A stretch of 64,000 nt of DNA, taken from contig JAYJMM010000038.1 in assembly GCA_037349105.1 (NCBI GenBank), forward strand, positions 3,074,501 to 3,138,500, given 5' to 3'. The position numbers and the translations under genes are program-made. Within the stretch, counting starts at the first letter, position 1, and every line of letters starts with the position of its first letter. Below are positions 42,870 to 54,968 of this stretch, piece by piece. Under the pieces are notes generated by a model. The model was not told the DNA's origin and made no database searches. It saw only the letters and a program-made list of their open reading frames with translations. The DNA is from Limnomonas spitsbergensis (lineage: Eukaryota; Chlorophyta; Chlorophyceae; Chlamydomonadales).

Positions 42870-44079
42870 TGACACATTTTACAAACTACTACCGGTAACG
42901 AAAAACAGGTAGCCCAGGGCAAAGGCCGCGATATGCGCCCCAGAAAAGAGATTTCTGGTTAACCGGTATCGCACACGACACAAAAGAAGGGGCCTATCAT
43001 CATACAGTGTGCTTCATCTCAATCAGGCAAGAAACAGCCTCAGCACCCAAATGATTATCCTTCCTACCGGTACTGTTTTTGCTACCCCCACACCCTAACA
43101 TGGGCATGAGTGAGATTAAACAGACGTTGAGACTGCAAATGACGGCATGCTGCCGAGCATGCTGCATCATTTAATCAAGTGGGCCCTTGTGCTGATGATT
43201 GGGATTACTTCTAGAGGGTGGCTAACAGACAGGCCCCTAGGGAGCGGCGCGGTGTGGCCCACGACAACATACGACTAACCGCCGCATGGTGTTTTCTTAT
43301 AACACCTAGCGCCTGGCCGTGCAAAAGAAATGCGTGAGAGACAGGAAAACAACACTGAAATGACCAAAACAAAAAATTACACTTATTAGCTCAAACAAAA
43401 TCCACATGGGCACGCAATGCCTAGGCAGTAACAGAGTGAGATAGGAGCACAGTCACAGAGAGGCGGGTGCTGAGTCACAGTGACAGCGAAATAGTGTGAT
43501 TCAGGGGAGAACCAGCCAGAGTAAAAGAGGGACCGGGGGACCGTCTTATGCACTAGAAATTCTTTCATACAAAAAATGTGTTGAGATGTTGACATTTTTG
43601 GAGATATCGAACATCCACCCCGAAAAAAGAGACAGGCACTCCTCTGCAGACCTCTCTCTTGACCTCCCAAACCTCTCCACTCAGGCAAAACAAGAATGCT
43701 CTTCCTCCAGGAAGTGTGAAAGCCCGTGCTCGAGGGCGGGCAAGCACAGCAACGGGACTTCAGTGGCCATCAAGTTGACAATCAGCTTAAACAGGCTGCA
43801 ATGCCCCCTATGGCAGCAGCAGGCTCCAGGAACAGGCAGGCGGGAAGGATGAAAAACAGCCCACTTGCCAGCCAGCCAGGCCCAGCCCTCCGGCAGTAGC
43901 ACAAAAATAGACACTGTAGCCTTCTATGCCCCTAGGGCAGACGGCAGAGCATCTTGATCCCAAGCAGCAGTCGCTGCCGCCGACCTTCCTCCTCACAGCT
44001 TACAAGGTGTCGATACCGCAGGCGAGCTTGGGCGGCACACCCTTCACCCAGCGCCCCTGACACTGCTGCATGTTCACCG
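42870..44079. other. Rab gene 3' region
   Basis: On the minus strand, TGTAA motifs are at 43377-43381 and, closer to the stop codon, at 44000-44004. The former would give a 3' UTR of about 700 bp. At 43963-44079 lies a diverged tandem copy of the Rab terminal exon. No other gene seen. Confidence 0.5.
43963..44079 (-). repeat. Relic copy of the Rab terminal exon
   Basis: CAGCAGTCGCTGCCGCCGAC, ACAAGGTGTCGATACCGC and GGCGAGCTTGGGCGGCACAC match the terminal exon's CAGCAGCCGCTACCGCTGCC, GACGTGTCGATACTGC and GGTGAGCTTCAGGGGCACC. It sits just downstream of the stop and lacks an open frame. Confidence 0.8.
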
Positions 44080-46151
44080 CTAACAGCAGCCGCTACCGCT
44101 GCCCTTCTTCCTCTGGGCTGATGACGTGTCGATACTGCTGGTGAGCTTCAGGGGCACCTCCTCAACATTCCGCCCCTGCGTCTCCTGTTGCAGGCGATGG
44201 ATCACGTCGCTGGCCACCGCCGAAAACACCTGACCACAGTCAGCAGTTTTTGAAGTTTGATGCTAAATTCTGTCGTCACTTGGTTGTCCAATTCGTCCTA
44301 AAAAGGGGATCTGACAAACGGCGGAAGCTGAGGCAGTTTCAGTAGGTTGCCGGCCTTTACGCACGAAAGGTGAATGGCTCGGTAAAGTAGGCACAGCCAG
44401 CAACTAGAGTGGGGGCGGGGGACATGGTGAGATGGGCATGCACTCGTACCCTCATCCAGGACAAATAAGGTTCCCTCTTTCCACGCCGGGGGGTCAACAT
44501 GCTAGACAGGTGGAGGCCTAGACTCCCCCCCCACAACAGGCAGACAGGCAAGTGTAGCCAAAAGGCAGAAGCAGGAGCAGGAGCCAGAGCCAGGAGCAGC
44601 AGCAAATGATTGCCCCAGGACAAAACCTCGGGGCTGGTCACAAGGATGGCAAGTGAGCCTGCAAAGGAGAGAAGCGTGCCACCTTCAAGCACCCACTGCA
44701 TGGGCCGTCTGAAAGGCCTCACTGCATGGGCCATTTTCAAGGACCCACTGCATGGGTCATGGTTCGATGCACAGCCCATCCGTTAGCACCCACTACATGG
44801 TTGATGGGTCTATGCACGGCCCATCGGTAAGCACCCACTGCATGGTCTTATGCCGTGTCGCCAAATGCCCTGCCGCACCTCAGACACGTTGATGTTTTCT
44901 TTTGCACTCGTCTCGAAGAACTGGATGCTGTACTCATCAGCGAGCGCCTTGCCCACGCTGTATGGCACGGCCCGCTTGCCCTCGGCCACATCAGACTTGT
45001 TGCCTACCAAAATCTGGCAAAAGTGGGGGGGGGGCGCGGGAGGGGCTTCGGCAGGGGTCGATAAGGGGGATAGTCGATAGGGGGCCGAGGGGCGGAGTGC
45101 AATAGGGGCTTCAGACGGGGGTAACGACATGCACCTTCAAGACAGCGCTGTGTCATGCATAGAATGAGCATCAAGCTGCTTGCACATGCCTAAACCAGTC
45201 CATACTTCATACTCTGCCTCGGTGATGACTTTCAGGGAGCTTTCGATTTCATGAAACATGCATGGATTTCCTCTCAGTGGCTGCTCCCAGCCACTACATA
45301 CTTTGTTTACATGATCAGAGCTATGTTCCCAGGGGAGAATCACAGCCATCACGCACGTCTAGGGATTTATTCACCTTATTCACGTTATCAGAAGCATGTT
45401 CCCGAATGTTCTTCATCCAGTTCCGGATGTTGTTGAAGCTGCCCTCATCAGTGATGTCGTATACAAGCAGAATTCCCATGGCACCACGGTAATAAGCTGC
45501 GTGTGCGTGATAGGACGACGGTTGCACTTGATCAGTGCACATGCTAGGGGGGCGGTGGGTTACGGTAACTTCCCTGCATGCTACTGAGTCTGACAGCTTC
45601 AGATATGTTTCATGGGGGGGGGGGCTGGCAGCCATGAAACTTTCCCCCCAGTGAAGCGTCTACGATATGCATCATTCATTAATCATTATCAATCTCTTCA
45701 GCTTGACAGTTTGCACTTGTCTTTTCAAATCTGGTGGCATGCTGACTTCAAGAAGCTGAAGGAAGCCTGAAACTGACTAGCCACAGCTGAGCTGAGCCGT
45801 CGATTCCCTATCGATACGCACTCACCGCTGGTTATCGTTCTGAAGCGCTCCTGTCCTGCTGTATCCCAAATCTGCAGCTTAACCCATTTGTCCTCGATTT
45901 GAAGTTTTTTGATCTTGAAGTCGATTCCAATGGTGGTGATGAAGCTGGACGTAAATGTGTCTTCCGAAAATCGTAGTAGCAAACATGACTTGCCAACGCC
46001 TGGGGAGAGCTACAGTTGTTAGCGCCCAGGAAGAGAACTAGAGGAAGGACACAAGGTCACCCCCGGGCAGCATAACCGACAACTCACCGCTGTCTCCAAT
46101 CAGCAAAAGCTTAATCATAAAGTCGAATTCATTCTTGCCCGACCTTGCCAT
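44080..46151 (-). CDS. Rab8/RabE-type small GTPase
   Basis: Five exons on the minus strand: 46151-46088, 45999-45826, 45496-45375, 45013-44879, 44229-44080; 645 bp, 214 residues. All joins are GT-AG and in phase. The protein has the P-loop GDSGVGKS (19-26), switch I with TTIGIDF (43-49), WDTAGQE (66-72, Gln71 for hydrolysis), [22 protein letters not shown] (124-128) and ETSAK (154-158). It ends GSGSGCC, a double-Cys tail for geranylgeranylation. [12 protein letters not shown] and the [12 protein letters not shown] helix place it with Rab8/Sec4/plant RABE, which direct Golgi-to-plasma-membrane (and, in ciliates and animals, ciliary) vesicle traffic. Full length; the start at 46151 gives the usual short N-terminal lead ([10 protein letters not shown]). 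The gene is divergent from the threonine aldolase. Confidence 0.94.
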
Positions 46152-46688
46152 CGGAAAAACCTAGCGATGCCCAAAATGAGAAGGAGTTGGGGATTCGATT
46201 TGTACAGTGTCGCTTTTTTTATAGGGTCCTAGTTGAAGCAGTTTACATCTTCATCGTGAAACACAAAATGCTGGGGGGGGCAGGAACTGTGGAAATCGGT
46301 AGGAGTGGGAGAAATATCAGTCCAGCGCCTCTGGTCCAGCGTGGCTTTCGAGCAGTACAGCTTGGAAGCTTCGACCTGTATACCCTAAAAAGAGAAATGG
46401 AACCAAGGCGGGCTATCTGCGGGCTGAGCTGGCGACTTCCGAACGGCAACCCTGCTGTCCACCCGCTGCCCCGTCGCCCTGCGCCGTCTGTGCCCTCCTG
46501 TAACTCCGGAGCACCTTAAGATTGTCTGTGTGACTCAGAGCCTTTGCCGTACACGTTCGTGTTTTCCCGTACATTCCAACCAGAGACTTCACCCAACGCT
46601 TGCACGAAAAATCAAAACCAGCCACGCAAGAGCATCTGCTCCCGACGTATCACAACTACAAGCACTACAAACGTGACCTATTCATCAA
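46152..46688. promoter_or_regulatory. Shared divergent promoter interval
   Basis: 537 bp separate the Rab start codon (minus) from the threonine aldolase start codon (plus), so both promoters must lie here or overlap. No TATA box or known motif was assigned with confidence. Confidence 0.55.
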
Positions 46689-49600
46689 ATGCCCTCAACT
46701 GAAGTTAAAGTAGACCTGCGTAGCGACACTGTGAGTCAGCACCGAAAATGACGTGTCGCCAGCTCCGTCAGCATCCTGCCATTCTGCACTCATCCTCCTG
46801 GTTACAGCACCAGCATCCTCACTGCCCCCATAACTGACGTAGGTGACACGGCCATGTGCCGCCATGCTGCATGCCATGGTCTGTGCGCCAGTGGGCGATG
46901 ATGTCTGGGGCGACGACCCCACAGTGAACCAGCTCCAGAAGGAAGCTGCCGCCATGTTTGGAATGGAGGCCGCGCTCTTCTGTCCATCGGGGACTATGAC
47001 CAACCAGAGTAAGTCAAGGAAACCCTTGTTGGAGCCGGTTTCAGGGTACTCAACCTACTATTTGCTACATCATGTACTACGGCCATAGCGGCCTGGTGTA
47101 GTTTGCCTTACTACTTTGACCACCGGCCGTAGGCCAGGCCAGGTTCTGCACCCATGGGCCCAGCGGTGGCTGCCTATCCGCCTGCCAAAGCAGATTAAGG
47201 CTGAGTGTAATCGGTGCACATTGCCATGAGGAGCGCTCGATGCAGTCCCCCCACGTCTATGAGCCCCCAGATTCATTGCGACCATATGTACCGCCATAAA
47301 GAACTAGAGTAACAGAAAACACTGCCACATGGATTGCTCACCCTGTCCCCACGGATGTAACCGGCACTCTACAGAAGACGCGCCCAAAGCTTCAGGTCCT
47401 TGATCTATTCAGCCCTAAGAGCGGAGTCACACCTGGCTGGTTTCGCTGAGTTTGACCGGTTTGGGAACCTCGGTTTCGCACGGTTCCGCTACCTGGGGTC
47501 CGACCCCCAGTTCAGTTCGGTTGGTTTGCATTGGTTTGGTTTCGCCAAACTGAGCTTCCCGCAAGAGGGCTTTCTGATGCCGAACTAACCAACCGATGCG
47601 GCGAACTGAACTAGGTGTGAATTGGCTCTTAGGCAATCAAGAGGCCAACTGCGTAGCTGCCCGCTCTCCTATGGCACGCCCCCTCAAGTGGCCTCGAAGC
47701 ACACCATCAGATAAACAAAACACTGGCCTGGCTTTTGCCCCAGGTTCGCCTCGGTGTTTCCTTTTCGCAGCGTTTCCTTTCTGTCTAAAACTCCACCTTC
47801 CGTCCAATCAGGGCCAAGCCTTGACCAGCTAACAGACAACATGACCACCAGGGCCTGAATAGCATAGCTGACCATGTCTGAGCCCCAGGCTACGGGCCAA
47901 GTGGTAGCTGACATGTAGCTAGGCTGTAGCCAAACCACGGGAAAGAGAAAAGCTGGGGTGGCACCTACATGCTCTTCTTCCTTGGTTCCCCCTGACCGCC
48001 CTCAGTCCCTCACTCACCCACCCAACCAACCACCCATCCACTCACCCACCCACCCACTCACCCACCCACCCTCTCATCTACCCACCCACCCACGTATCCA
48101 CCCACCCACCCACTCATCTACCCACCCACCCACCCATCCACCCACCCACCCATCCACCCACTCATCCACCCACCCACTGATCCACCCACTCGTCCTCCTG
48201 TCTGGCCCACAGTCGCGATCAAGTGTCACACATCGCCGGGCGACGAATGCATCTGCTCCGACACGGCTCACATTTTCCTGTATGAGGGAGGGGGCATGGC
48301 GGCCAACTCTGGTGAGTAGATGACACATGGAACATTGAGACTGAGCTGTGCGGGGTGCGACATGGCAGTATTGTGTCAGCACCGAAGCAGCTCACATCTC
48401 CTCTTTTGAGGGAGGGGGTCTGGGGGCCAGCTGGGGCGAGCAGACACTGTGGGGCTGAGCTGCAGGGGTGCAGCATTTCAGACCAAACCTTGAGTGAGAG
48501 CCTTGTGCCAATCAAAAGGACAACCTCAGCAGCATGGCAATGCCGTCGTCGGTGGTCTTCTGTGTAAAACCGAGGAGGAGACAATTCCTCTCTTCAGCGA
48601 AAGGGCTCGACTGCCCTGTCCCAGCAGGGCTCTGCATGGAGGTGCTCCCTCCCTCCCTCCTTTCTTAATTCTCTGTGCCTTCCTTCCACAATCGCTCCCT
48701 CGCTCTGGTCCCAGGTGTGCAGGCACGTTGCCTGCCAGGCGACCGCGGACGCATCACGGCGGCGCAGATTGCCGGGGCCATAAACGCCGAGGATCAGCAT
48801 TACCCGTCGACGCGCCTCGTTTGCATTGAGGTAGTTTTATGTTGTTGTTGTTGTTGTTTGTTGTTCTTCTTGTTGTTTTTGTGTGTGGTGGGAGCGGACA
48901 GGATGGGGGGGTACCTGTGCTTGTTTGTCTGGTGGAGGGGGGGGGGGGGGGTAGGGGGGGGGGGACCTGTGCTTGTTTGTATGGTGGTGGTGGTGGGTAG
49001 GATGGGGGGGGTACCTGTGCTTGTCTTAGTGTTGGGGAGGGGGGGGGGTAGGATGGGGGGGGGACCTGTGCTGGTTTGTCTGGTGGAGGGGGGGGGGGGC
49101 AGGGTGGGGGGGGGAACCTGTGCTTCTTTGTGTGGTGGGGGGGGGGAACAGGATAGGGGGGGGGGGGGTACCTGTGCTTCTTTGTGTGGTGGGGGGGGCA
49201 GGATGGGGGGTACATGTGCTTGTTTGTGTGGTGGGGGGGGGAACAGGATAGGGGGGGGGGGGGGTACCTGTGCTTGTTTGTGTGTGGGGGTTGGGGTTGG
49301 GGGGGTTGGGGGGGGGGCTTGTTTATGTGGTGGTGGGGGGAACAGGATGTAGAGGTTACCTACGAGGACGGTGGGCGGGAGCAGGAGGAGGGGAGGGGAG
49401 GGTGGCTGCAATGACGGGGGTGGGGATAGGTGTGAGGTTTTGAGATGTGTCTGGCTACAGGTTGCCGCAGGGCTGAGGGGGACAGGGGTAGGTGATGAAG
49501 CAAGGAAGGATTCAGGAACCCCACAAATCTTTCCTCGCTTCATCACGTAGCCCTTGGTGAGACTTGGGGAGACTTCTATCAGGGAGATTCCTATTAGGGA

Positions 49601-52600
49601 GACTTCTATTCAGCAATCCTGGCGGTGACCATGTTGAACCCGAATCTTTGACCTCAATCATGGACGTTCATTACACACCCTGACATTTAAGCGTAATGAT
49701 GGATACTGATGACAAGCTGACACGTCAAAGCCTGATGACCCACCTAAATGACGCACCCTGTTGTAAAACCCTAAAAACAACCCCACACCATGCAACATGT
49801 TCACACGTCCTTGTGATGAACCCTTGTGACGAAGCCTTAAACAAAAACTCTGAATCAAAATTCCAATCATGATTGTCCCTTGTCCCTTCTCGAATTGTTA
49901 GAAACCCTTGTGGTGCAAACCCTTGATCCTGTTATCCTGATGCACGTTGAATTGTCGAGAAAGCTGGAGCCCCCGCAGCGTGGCCCGGGTGCACGTTGCT
50001 GGAGTGGCCTACCAATGAGACCTTGAGAGGGAGTCTGGGGGCTGGACCGCACCCCTCCCACCTGGGGCTGGACTGTTTTCCTTAAGCTCACTGACTTGAA
50101 GCCACCTGGAAGCTGCCTCGAGGCACAGGGCCTGCCTGCTACCTGTCTGGAAGCTGCCCTTCAGGTGCAGGGCCTGCCTGCTGCCTGTCTTGAAGCTGCC
50201 TTGAAGCTCCCACCCATACATGGGGCTTGCCTGTTGCTCAAACCGCCTCACCCTTCTGCCCCCCCTCCCCCCTTCCGTCCATCCCCTCCCCTCGACCCTA
50301 CCCAAACCCTCTTAATGTAAACACACACGTCCCCCACCCGCTCCCCTTGCCCCTCCATCGGCCTCCCCCCTTCACCGCCGCTCACCCCTCCATCGCCCCT
50401 ATTCCCTCCCCCCCTGCCCCTCGCCCTTCCATTGGCTTGACCCCCCGCTTTCCTGCCCTCCTGCTGCCTCCCTCTCAGAACACCACTAACAAGGGCGGGG
50501 GCGCCTTCTACTCGTTGGCGGCCCTCAAAGAGATCAGCGAGCTGTGTCGGTCCCGCCGCCTGGCCCTGCACGTGAGTGGTGGTTGGTCGGTTGTCCTGTA
50601 ATTGAATGGTGGTTGGTTGGTTGGTTGTCCTGCCATATCATGTTGGTTGGTTGGCTGACCTGAACTCTAATGGTGGTTGGTTGGTTGTCTTGCATGTGAG
50701 TGGTGGTTAGTTGGTTACCCTACAATTGAGTGCTGGTCAGTTGGTTGCCCCGTAACGCAGTGGTGGTTAGTTGGTTGCTGTGCAGTTGAGTGTTGGTTAG
50801 TTGATTGTCCTGCAATTGAGTGGTGGTTGGAGAATTCTCCTGCGAGTGCATGATAGTTTCCCTATATGTGGTTGGTGGTAGTTCAACCGTCAAGGCATCA
50901 GCACTTGTAAATGTTTGAGCCTTCTTACCTTGATGCCAGGGCTCCTGGAAAGCAGCACCAGTTCTGCTTCGAGAGATGCCTGTAGGCAGCCTCGTGCCCC
51001 ATGTGAAAAAACAGGGCAGAGAGGAACCTCCTTTCCCTCCATGGATCTCGCTATGGATCCTGCACATCACCTACCCCCAAGTGTGATATCCTGGTAGATC
51101 CTGCACGTCACTAACCATCAAGTATGATATCTTGATGGATCCTGCCCATCAAGTATGATCTCATGGCTGCTTCCTCCCTCTGTCCCCCTCCCAGCTGGAT
51201 GGGGCGCGCTTGTTCAACGCCGTGATTGCCAGCGGGGAGTATAGCGCCATGGACCTGGGTTCGGTGAGAGGATGTGTGGGAGTGGGGAGATGTGCTTGGG
51301 TTGGTTCATTGGTTGGTTGGGTTTGGTGAGAGGATGTGTGGGAGTGGGGAGATGTGCTTGGGTGAGGGTGAGTGCGTGAGGGTGGGTGAGGGTGGGTGAG
51401 AATTATTTTGGGGCTTGCTAGATTGTTGGGTGTGTTATGTTTGACCTGGGTGTGTCAGGTGTGGGACTCTTGACAGGAGTGTGTGTGTCTGGTGTGAAGA
51501 ATGGCATGCGAGTGTGACTGTGTGATAGGTGTGGGAGGAATGGAACGAGAGTGTGACTAGTATGGTAAGAATGGCAAGCGTCAAATGTGTGTGGCAGGCG
51601 AGAGGAGAATGGCATGGGAGTGTGACGGGTGCGGTAAGAACGGTACAATTTGGGGGCAGGTATGGGGAGAACCCGTGACTGCATGGATTGCAGTTTCTCT
51701 TCCCACATGATTGTTCCTGATGTCCATTGTTCTTCGTGGCGATGGGGTCATTATGAGTAGCCTGGAATTATGAAAGAAAGAAAGCTACGCCCCGTGGGGG
51801 GCGTAAGAGTTAAGGAAACAGCGCAGCCTGGGCCGAAGCCACATCCTCGCCGCTACGGTGATTACCTGACATTATGAACTCTGCCTCCCGTTTGACACGA
51901 ATTTGAACGTCACCCTCACTCGATATCTCTTCCACCCCCAGCTCTTTGATGAATTCTGAACGTAACCTTAACTCCTCATTCCCCCTGCCCCTCCATATCT
52001 CCCCCCCCCTTCCTCCCCCAGCTCTTTGACACGATCTCCGTTTGCCTCTCCAAGGGCTTGGGCTGCCCTGTGGGGTCACTGCTGCTAGGCAACAAAGAGT
52101 TCATCACCCGGGCTAAGCGGGCTCGGAAGGTGCGGGGACTGAAGAAGTAAACCCACGTCTTCAGGGAAAGCGCCCAGAGCGAATTGCACCTGTGGCGGGG
52201 AGCCGCCTTTTCTCTATTCCCTCCCCTTCCCCCTGCTACGATATGCGCTAGGCCACTTTCAGTGTCGCAATATGTCTGTGGGAGGGCAGTGTTTTGAGTT
52301 TTGACCGAGGGACGGTCTGGAGGCGGGAGCTGGCCTGAAGGGCGGGTTGCCTGGGGGGCTGGTATGGACCTTGACGTGTACCAGCCAAGGCTTAACACAT
52401 AAGGACCCTGGCTTGAGGTAGGAGGGATGGCCTGAAGGGGGTTGGCATGGGTTATCAAAAATGTTAAATGTATATATATGCCCCGAGTTTTTTTCCTTAT
52501 GACTCAGCTACATGTCAGCTACACTGAGGCCGCTGGCCGTAGGCCCCATTTGTGGCCAGCCTTGCTGTCCTGTCTGCAAGTTATAGGCTGGTCCAGGTTT

Positions 52601-54968
52601 GCTCCCCATCGGGCCTCGGGCGGCCGTTGAAGGTGGACTTGACCTGGAAAAGAAAACGCTGCTGCCCAGGATTAGATTAAGGAAGCCAAACTTTCAGCCA
52701 TACCACGAAGTAGGCTATCATGCAGCTGACATGGGCTGACATATGCAGCAGCCAGGTCCAACTCCTGCACCTCCTCATTCACCCTACTCCGCTTTTCCAC
52801 GTGCCACACCTCTTATTTCCTTTCAGCCCCAGCCCATGCTGCGCGACGCCCGTGTTGTCCGCGTCTATTGAAGTGCGCACCCGACCACCTTCAGCAGGCT
52901 GCTGGGCGGCCACCACCGGGCCGATGGGATTGAAACCTTGACTGTCATATGACTCAATAGGGCTGGTGGTCCAACCTAAAGGGCTTGCTGCAGCTGAACT
53001 GTAGCTGAAGGGTGGCTGAAATGTAGCTGAACTATAGCTGAACTTTAGCCGAAGCACTCCAGACTGAGCAGTGCGTGGTGTGCCGCCCGCCAGGTCATGG
53101 GCGGTGGTATGCGACAGGCGGGATTCCTCGCTGCAGCGGGGATCTACTCCTTGAAGAATAACGTGCAGAGGTGAGCGCCCTTGGCTCGGTGGGTTTGATG
53201 CACCGAGTATTGCACAATGTGTAAATTGGGTCATTTAAGCCGTGAAATACATAGCACAACAGGAGCTAAGGAGGAGCTCTTCACCCAAGTAAGCTCGAGC
53301 ACTCTCACGGGCAAGCGCCAGCGCCAGCGCCAGCTCCAGCGCTGGTCACCAGGGTATTTGAAGAAGGCAACGCAGCTCCAGCTCATGATGATGATGCTAA
53401 CGCTGCGCCCGCGCTGTCGCTGCTTACCCCTTCAAAGCTTGATGTCGCTGCAACCCAACCACATGAAAACAAATACCCCCCCTGCACCCTCCCACTGCTA
53501 TCCAACCAAGTCAACTTCTTGCAGGTGACCCTACCCCCCTGCATCCTCCAGCTGCCGTTATCTGACCAAGCCGAATCCATACACGTGCCCTTCAGTACCC
53601 CCCTGCACCCTCCAGTTACCGGTATCTGACCAAGCCGAATCCATACACGTGCCCTTCAGTACCCCCCTGCACCCTCCAGTTACCGGTATCTGACCAAGCC
53701 GAATCCATACACGTGCCCTTCAGTATCCCCCTGCACCCTCCAGTTACCGGTATCTGACCAAGCCGAATCCATGCACGTACCCTTCATTACCCCCCTACAC
53801 CCTCCAGCTACCGGTATCTGACCAAGCCGAATCCATGCACGTACCCCCATCCGCCAGGTTGTCGGAGGACCATGTACGAGCGAAGCTGCTAGCTGCCACA
53901 CTTTCAGGGCTGTCGTGGGTGGACAAGGTGCGACTTGCCCTGCCCTGGGTGGGGGCCAGACCGCCCCTCTTTCATGGGGGCTTGACATGCCCTGGGTGCG
54001 GGCTAGACCGCCCCTCTTTCATGGGGGCTAGACCGCCCCTGTTTCATGGGGGCTAGACCGCCCCTGTTTCATGGGGGCTAGACCACCCCTCTTTCATGGG
54101 GGCTAGACTGCCCCTGTTTCATGGGGGCTAGACCGACCCTCTTTCATGGGGGCTAGACCACCCCTCTTTTATGGTGGCTAGACCACCCCTCTTTCATGGG
54201 GGCTAGACCGCCCCTCTTTCATGGGGCTAGACCGCCCCTCTTTCATGGGGGCTAGACCACCCCTCTTTCATGGGGGCTAGACCACCCCTCTTTCATGGGG
54301 GCTAGACCACCCCTCTTTCATGGGGGCTAGACCGCCCCTCTTTCATGGGGCTAGACCGCCCCTCTTCGTCACATCAAGTTTCCGCATGATCGTGCATTCC
54401 ACATTCCACATTGCACATTCCGCATGCCCATGCATTCCCCATTGCACCTTCCGGAAGCCCATGCAGGCCCCGTTGCACGCGTCCATGTCGCCCCCTGTTT
54501 CATCACTTAGTTTCCCCATCCGTATGCACATGCCCTGATCGCCCTGGTCTCATCGCTATTTTCAAAAAGTCGTCAACGTCAACTTAAGATTTGACTGTAA
54601 CATCCTGGAAACCCTAGTTGTAGGGTTTAGGGTTGACTTTGTTTTCAACTACCTAAACACTTTGTCGGAATGGATACACCAAGAAGCATAATTCATTTCG
54701 ATTGACATCTTGCAATTTGAGATTTCCCCCATGTGTGCGTGCACATGTCCAGGTTGCCCCCGTGGACACCAACATCATCATCTTTTACGTCCAGGCGGGC
54801 TGCGACCCCTTGCGGGTGCAGGAGCAGCTGCAGACCAAGGGCCTGCTCATATCTGCTATGGGTGGAGGGGCGCTGCGCATGGTCACGCACCTAGACGTAG
54901 GGTCCGAGGCGATAGAGTGGGCGTGTGGCGTCCTGAAGGCACTTGAGGTCACTGGTGCTGCGGAATAG
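46689..54968 (+). CDS. Low-specificity L-threonine aldolase (PLP enzyme)
   Basis: Cleaves L-threonine/allo-threonine to glycine and acetaldehyde. Exons: 46689-46730, 46843-47008, 48213-48311, 48715-48830, 50479-50571, 51195-51263, 52022-52129, 53094-53170, 53858-53927, 54753-54968; 1,056 bp, 351 residues, every junction GT-AG and in phase. The N-terminus has [11 protein letters not shown], the family signature. It is followed by [60 protein letters not shown] (about 174-181) and [14 protein letters not shown], with the PLP-binding lysine at 206. Then [16 protein letters not shown], and a C-terminal domain containing [10 protein letters not shown]. Length matches bacterial LtaE and plant THA. 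No targeting peptide is evident, so probably cytosolic. Intron 2 holds a Harbinger-like MITE. TGTAA at 55796-55800 is a candidate polyadenylation signal. Confidence 0.95.
47100..47200 (-). mobile_element. Dispersed CCGGCCGTAGGCC element copy
   Basis: TTGACCACCGGCCGTAGGCC and GGGCCCAGCGGTGGCTGCCT match the pattern of copies at 26126, 57655 and 59100 (ggccaccggccataggttgg; cagtcgtggccgcc). Diverged and non-coding. Confidence 0.45.
47419..47628. mobile_element. Harbinger-like MITE, copy 2
   Basis: 210 bp, closely matching the 40743-40953 copy over its full length, inside threonine aldolase intron 2. Ends GAGCGGAGTCACACC / GGTGTGAATTGGCTC; flanked by TAA on the left and TTA on the right (TWA). 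Confidence 0.78.
48367..48455 (+). repeat. Relic of threonine aldolase exon 3
   Basis: GCAGCTCACATCTCCTCTTT, then TGAGGGAGGGGGTCTGGGGG, then CCAGCTGGGGCGAGCA, copies exon 3's ACGGCTCACATTTTCCTGTA, TGAGGGAGGGGGCATGGCGG and CCAACTCTGGTGAGTA, including the donor position (now GCGAGC). Confidence 0.75.
48885..49360 (+). repeat. G-rich GGGGTACCTGTGCTTGTTTG array
   Basis: About nine degenerate units of ~45 bp: ACCTGTGCTTGTTTGT, GGTGG, then runs of up to about 14 G. Very strong G-quadruplex potential on the plus strand, in intron 4 of the aldolase. Confidence 0.9.
50565..50835 (+). repeat. ~35-45 bp array grown from aldolase exon 5 donor
   Basis: The real donor reads CTGCAC/GTGAGTGGTGGTTGG at 50571. 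Intron copies read TTGCATGTGAGTGGTGGTTA, TGCAATTGAGTGGTGGTTGG and similar, with TTGGTTGTCCTG between. Confidence 0.85.
51255..51370 (+). repeat. Duplicated aldolase exon 6 donor
   Basis: GGTTCGGTGAGAGGATGTGT, then GGGAGTGGGGAGATGTGCTT, at the real donor recurs as GGTTTGGTGAGAGGATGTGT, then the same run, at about 51320. Confidence 0.88.
51930..52030 (+). repeat. Duplicated aldolase exon 7 acceptor
   Basis: CACCCCCAGCTCTTTGATGA at about 51935 copies the real TCCCCCAG/CTCTTTGACACG at 52015-52033; both are followed or preceded by the same AACGT-ACC-TCACT words. Confidence 0.75.
52490..52640 (+). mobile_element. Dispersed element copy in aldolase intron 7
   Basis: ACTCAGCTACATGTCAGCTA, CACTGAGGCCGCTGGCCGTA, TTGTGGCCAGCCTTGCTGTC, GGCTGGTCCAGGTTTGC match copies at 36232-36380 and, reversed, 18618-18790 and 58805-59030. 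GTAGCTGAA microsatellite follows at 52990-53050. Confidence 0.65.
53515..53857 (+). repeat. 64-bp array leading into aldolase exon 9 acceptor
   Basis: Five units carry TATCTGACCAAGCCGAATCC, ATGCACGTACCC (or ATACACGTGCCC) and CACCCTCCAG. The last runs straight into the real acceptor CCGCCAG at 53857. Confidence 0.9.
53935..54365 (+). repeat. 27-bp array after aldolase exon 9 donor
   Basis: About 15 copies of GGGGGCTAGACCGCCCCTCT, then TTCAT. The first units (GGGGGCCAGACCGCCCCTCT) lie about 20 bp inside the intron. Confidence 0.92.

Noticed and set aside
44357..44779. 140-codon minus frame with hydrophobic stretch
   Set aside because: Falls within the last intron of the Rab gene and shows no conserved features; an exon here would break the in-phase join of 44879 to 44229.
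48958..49546. Pro-rich minus frames
   Set aside because: Antisense of the G-run array in aldolase intron 4.
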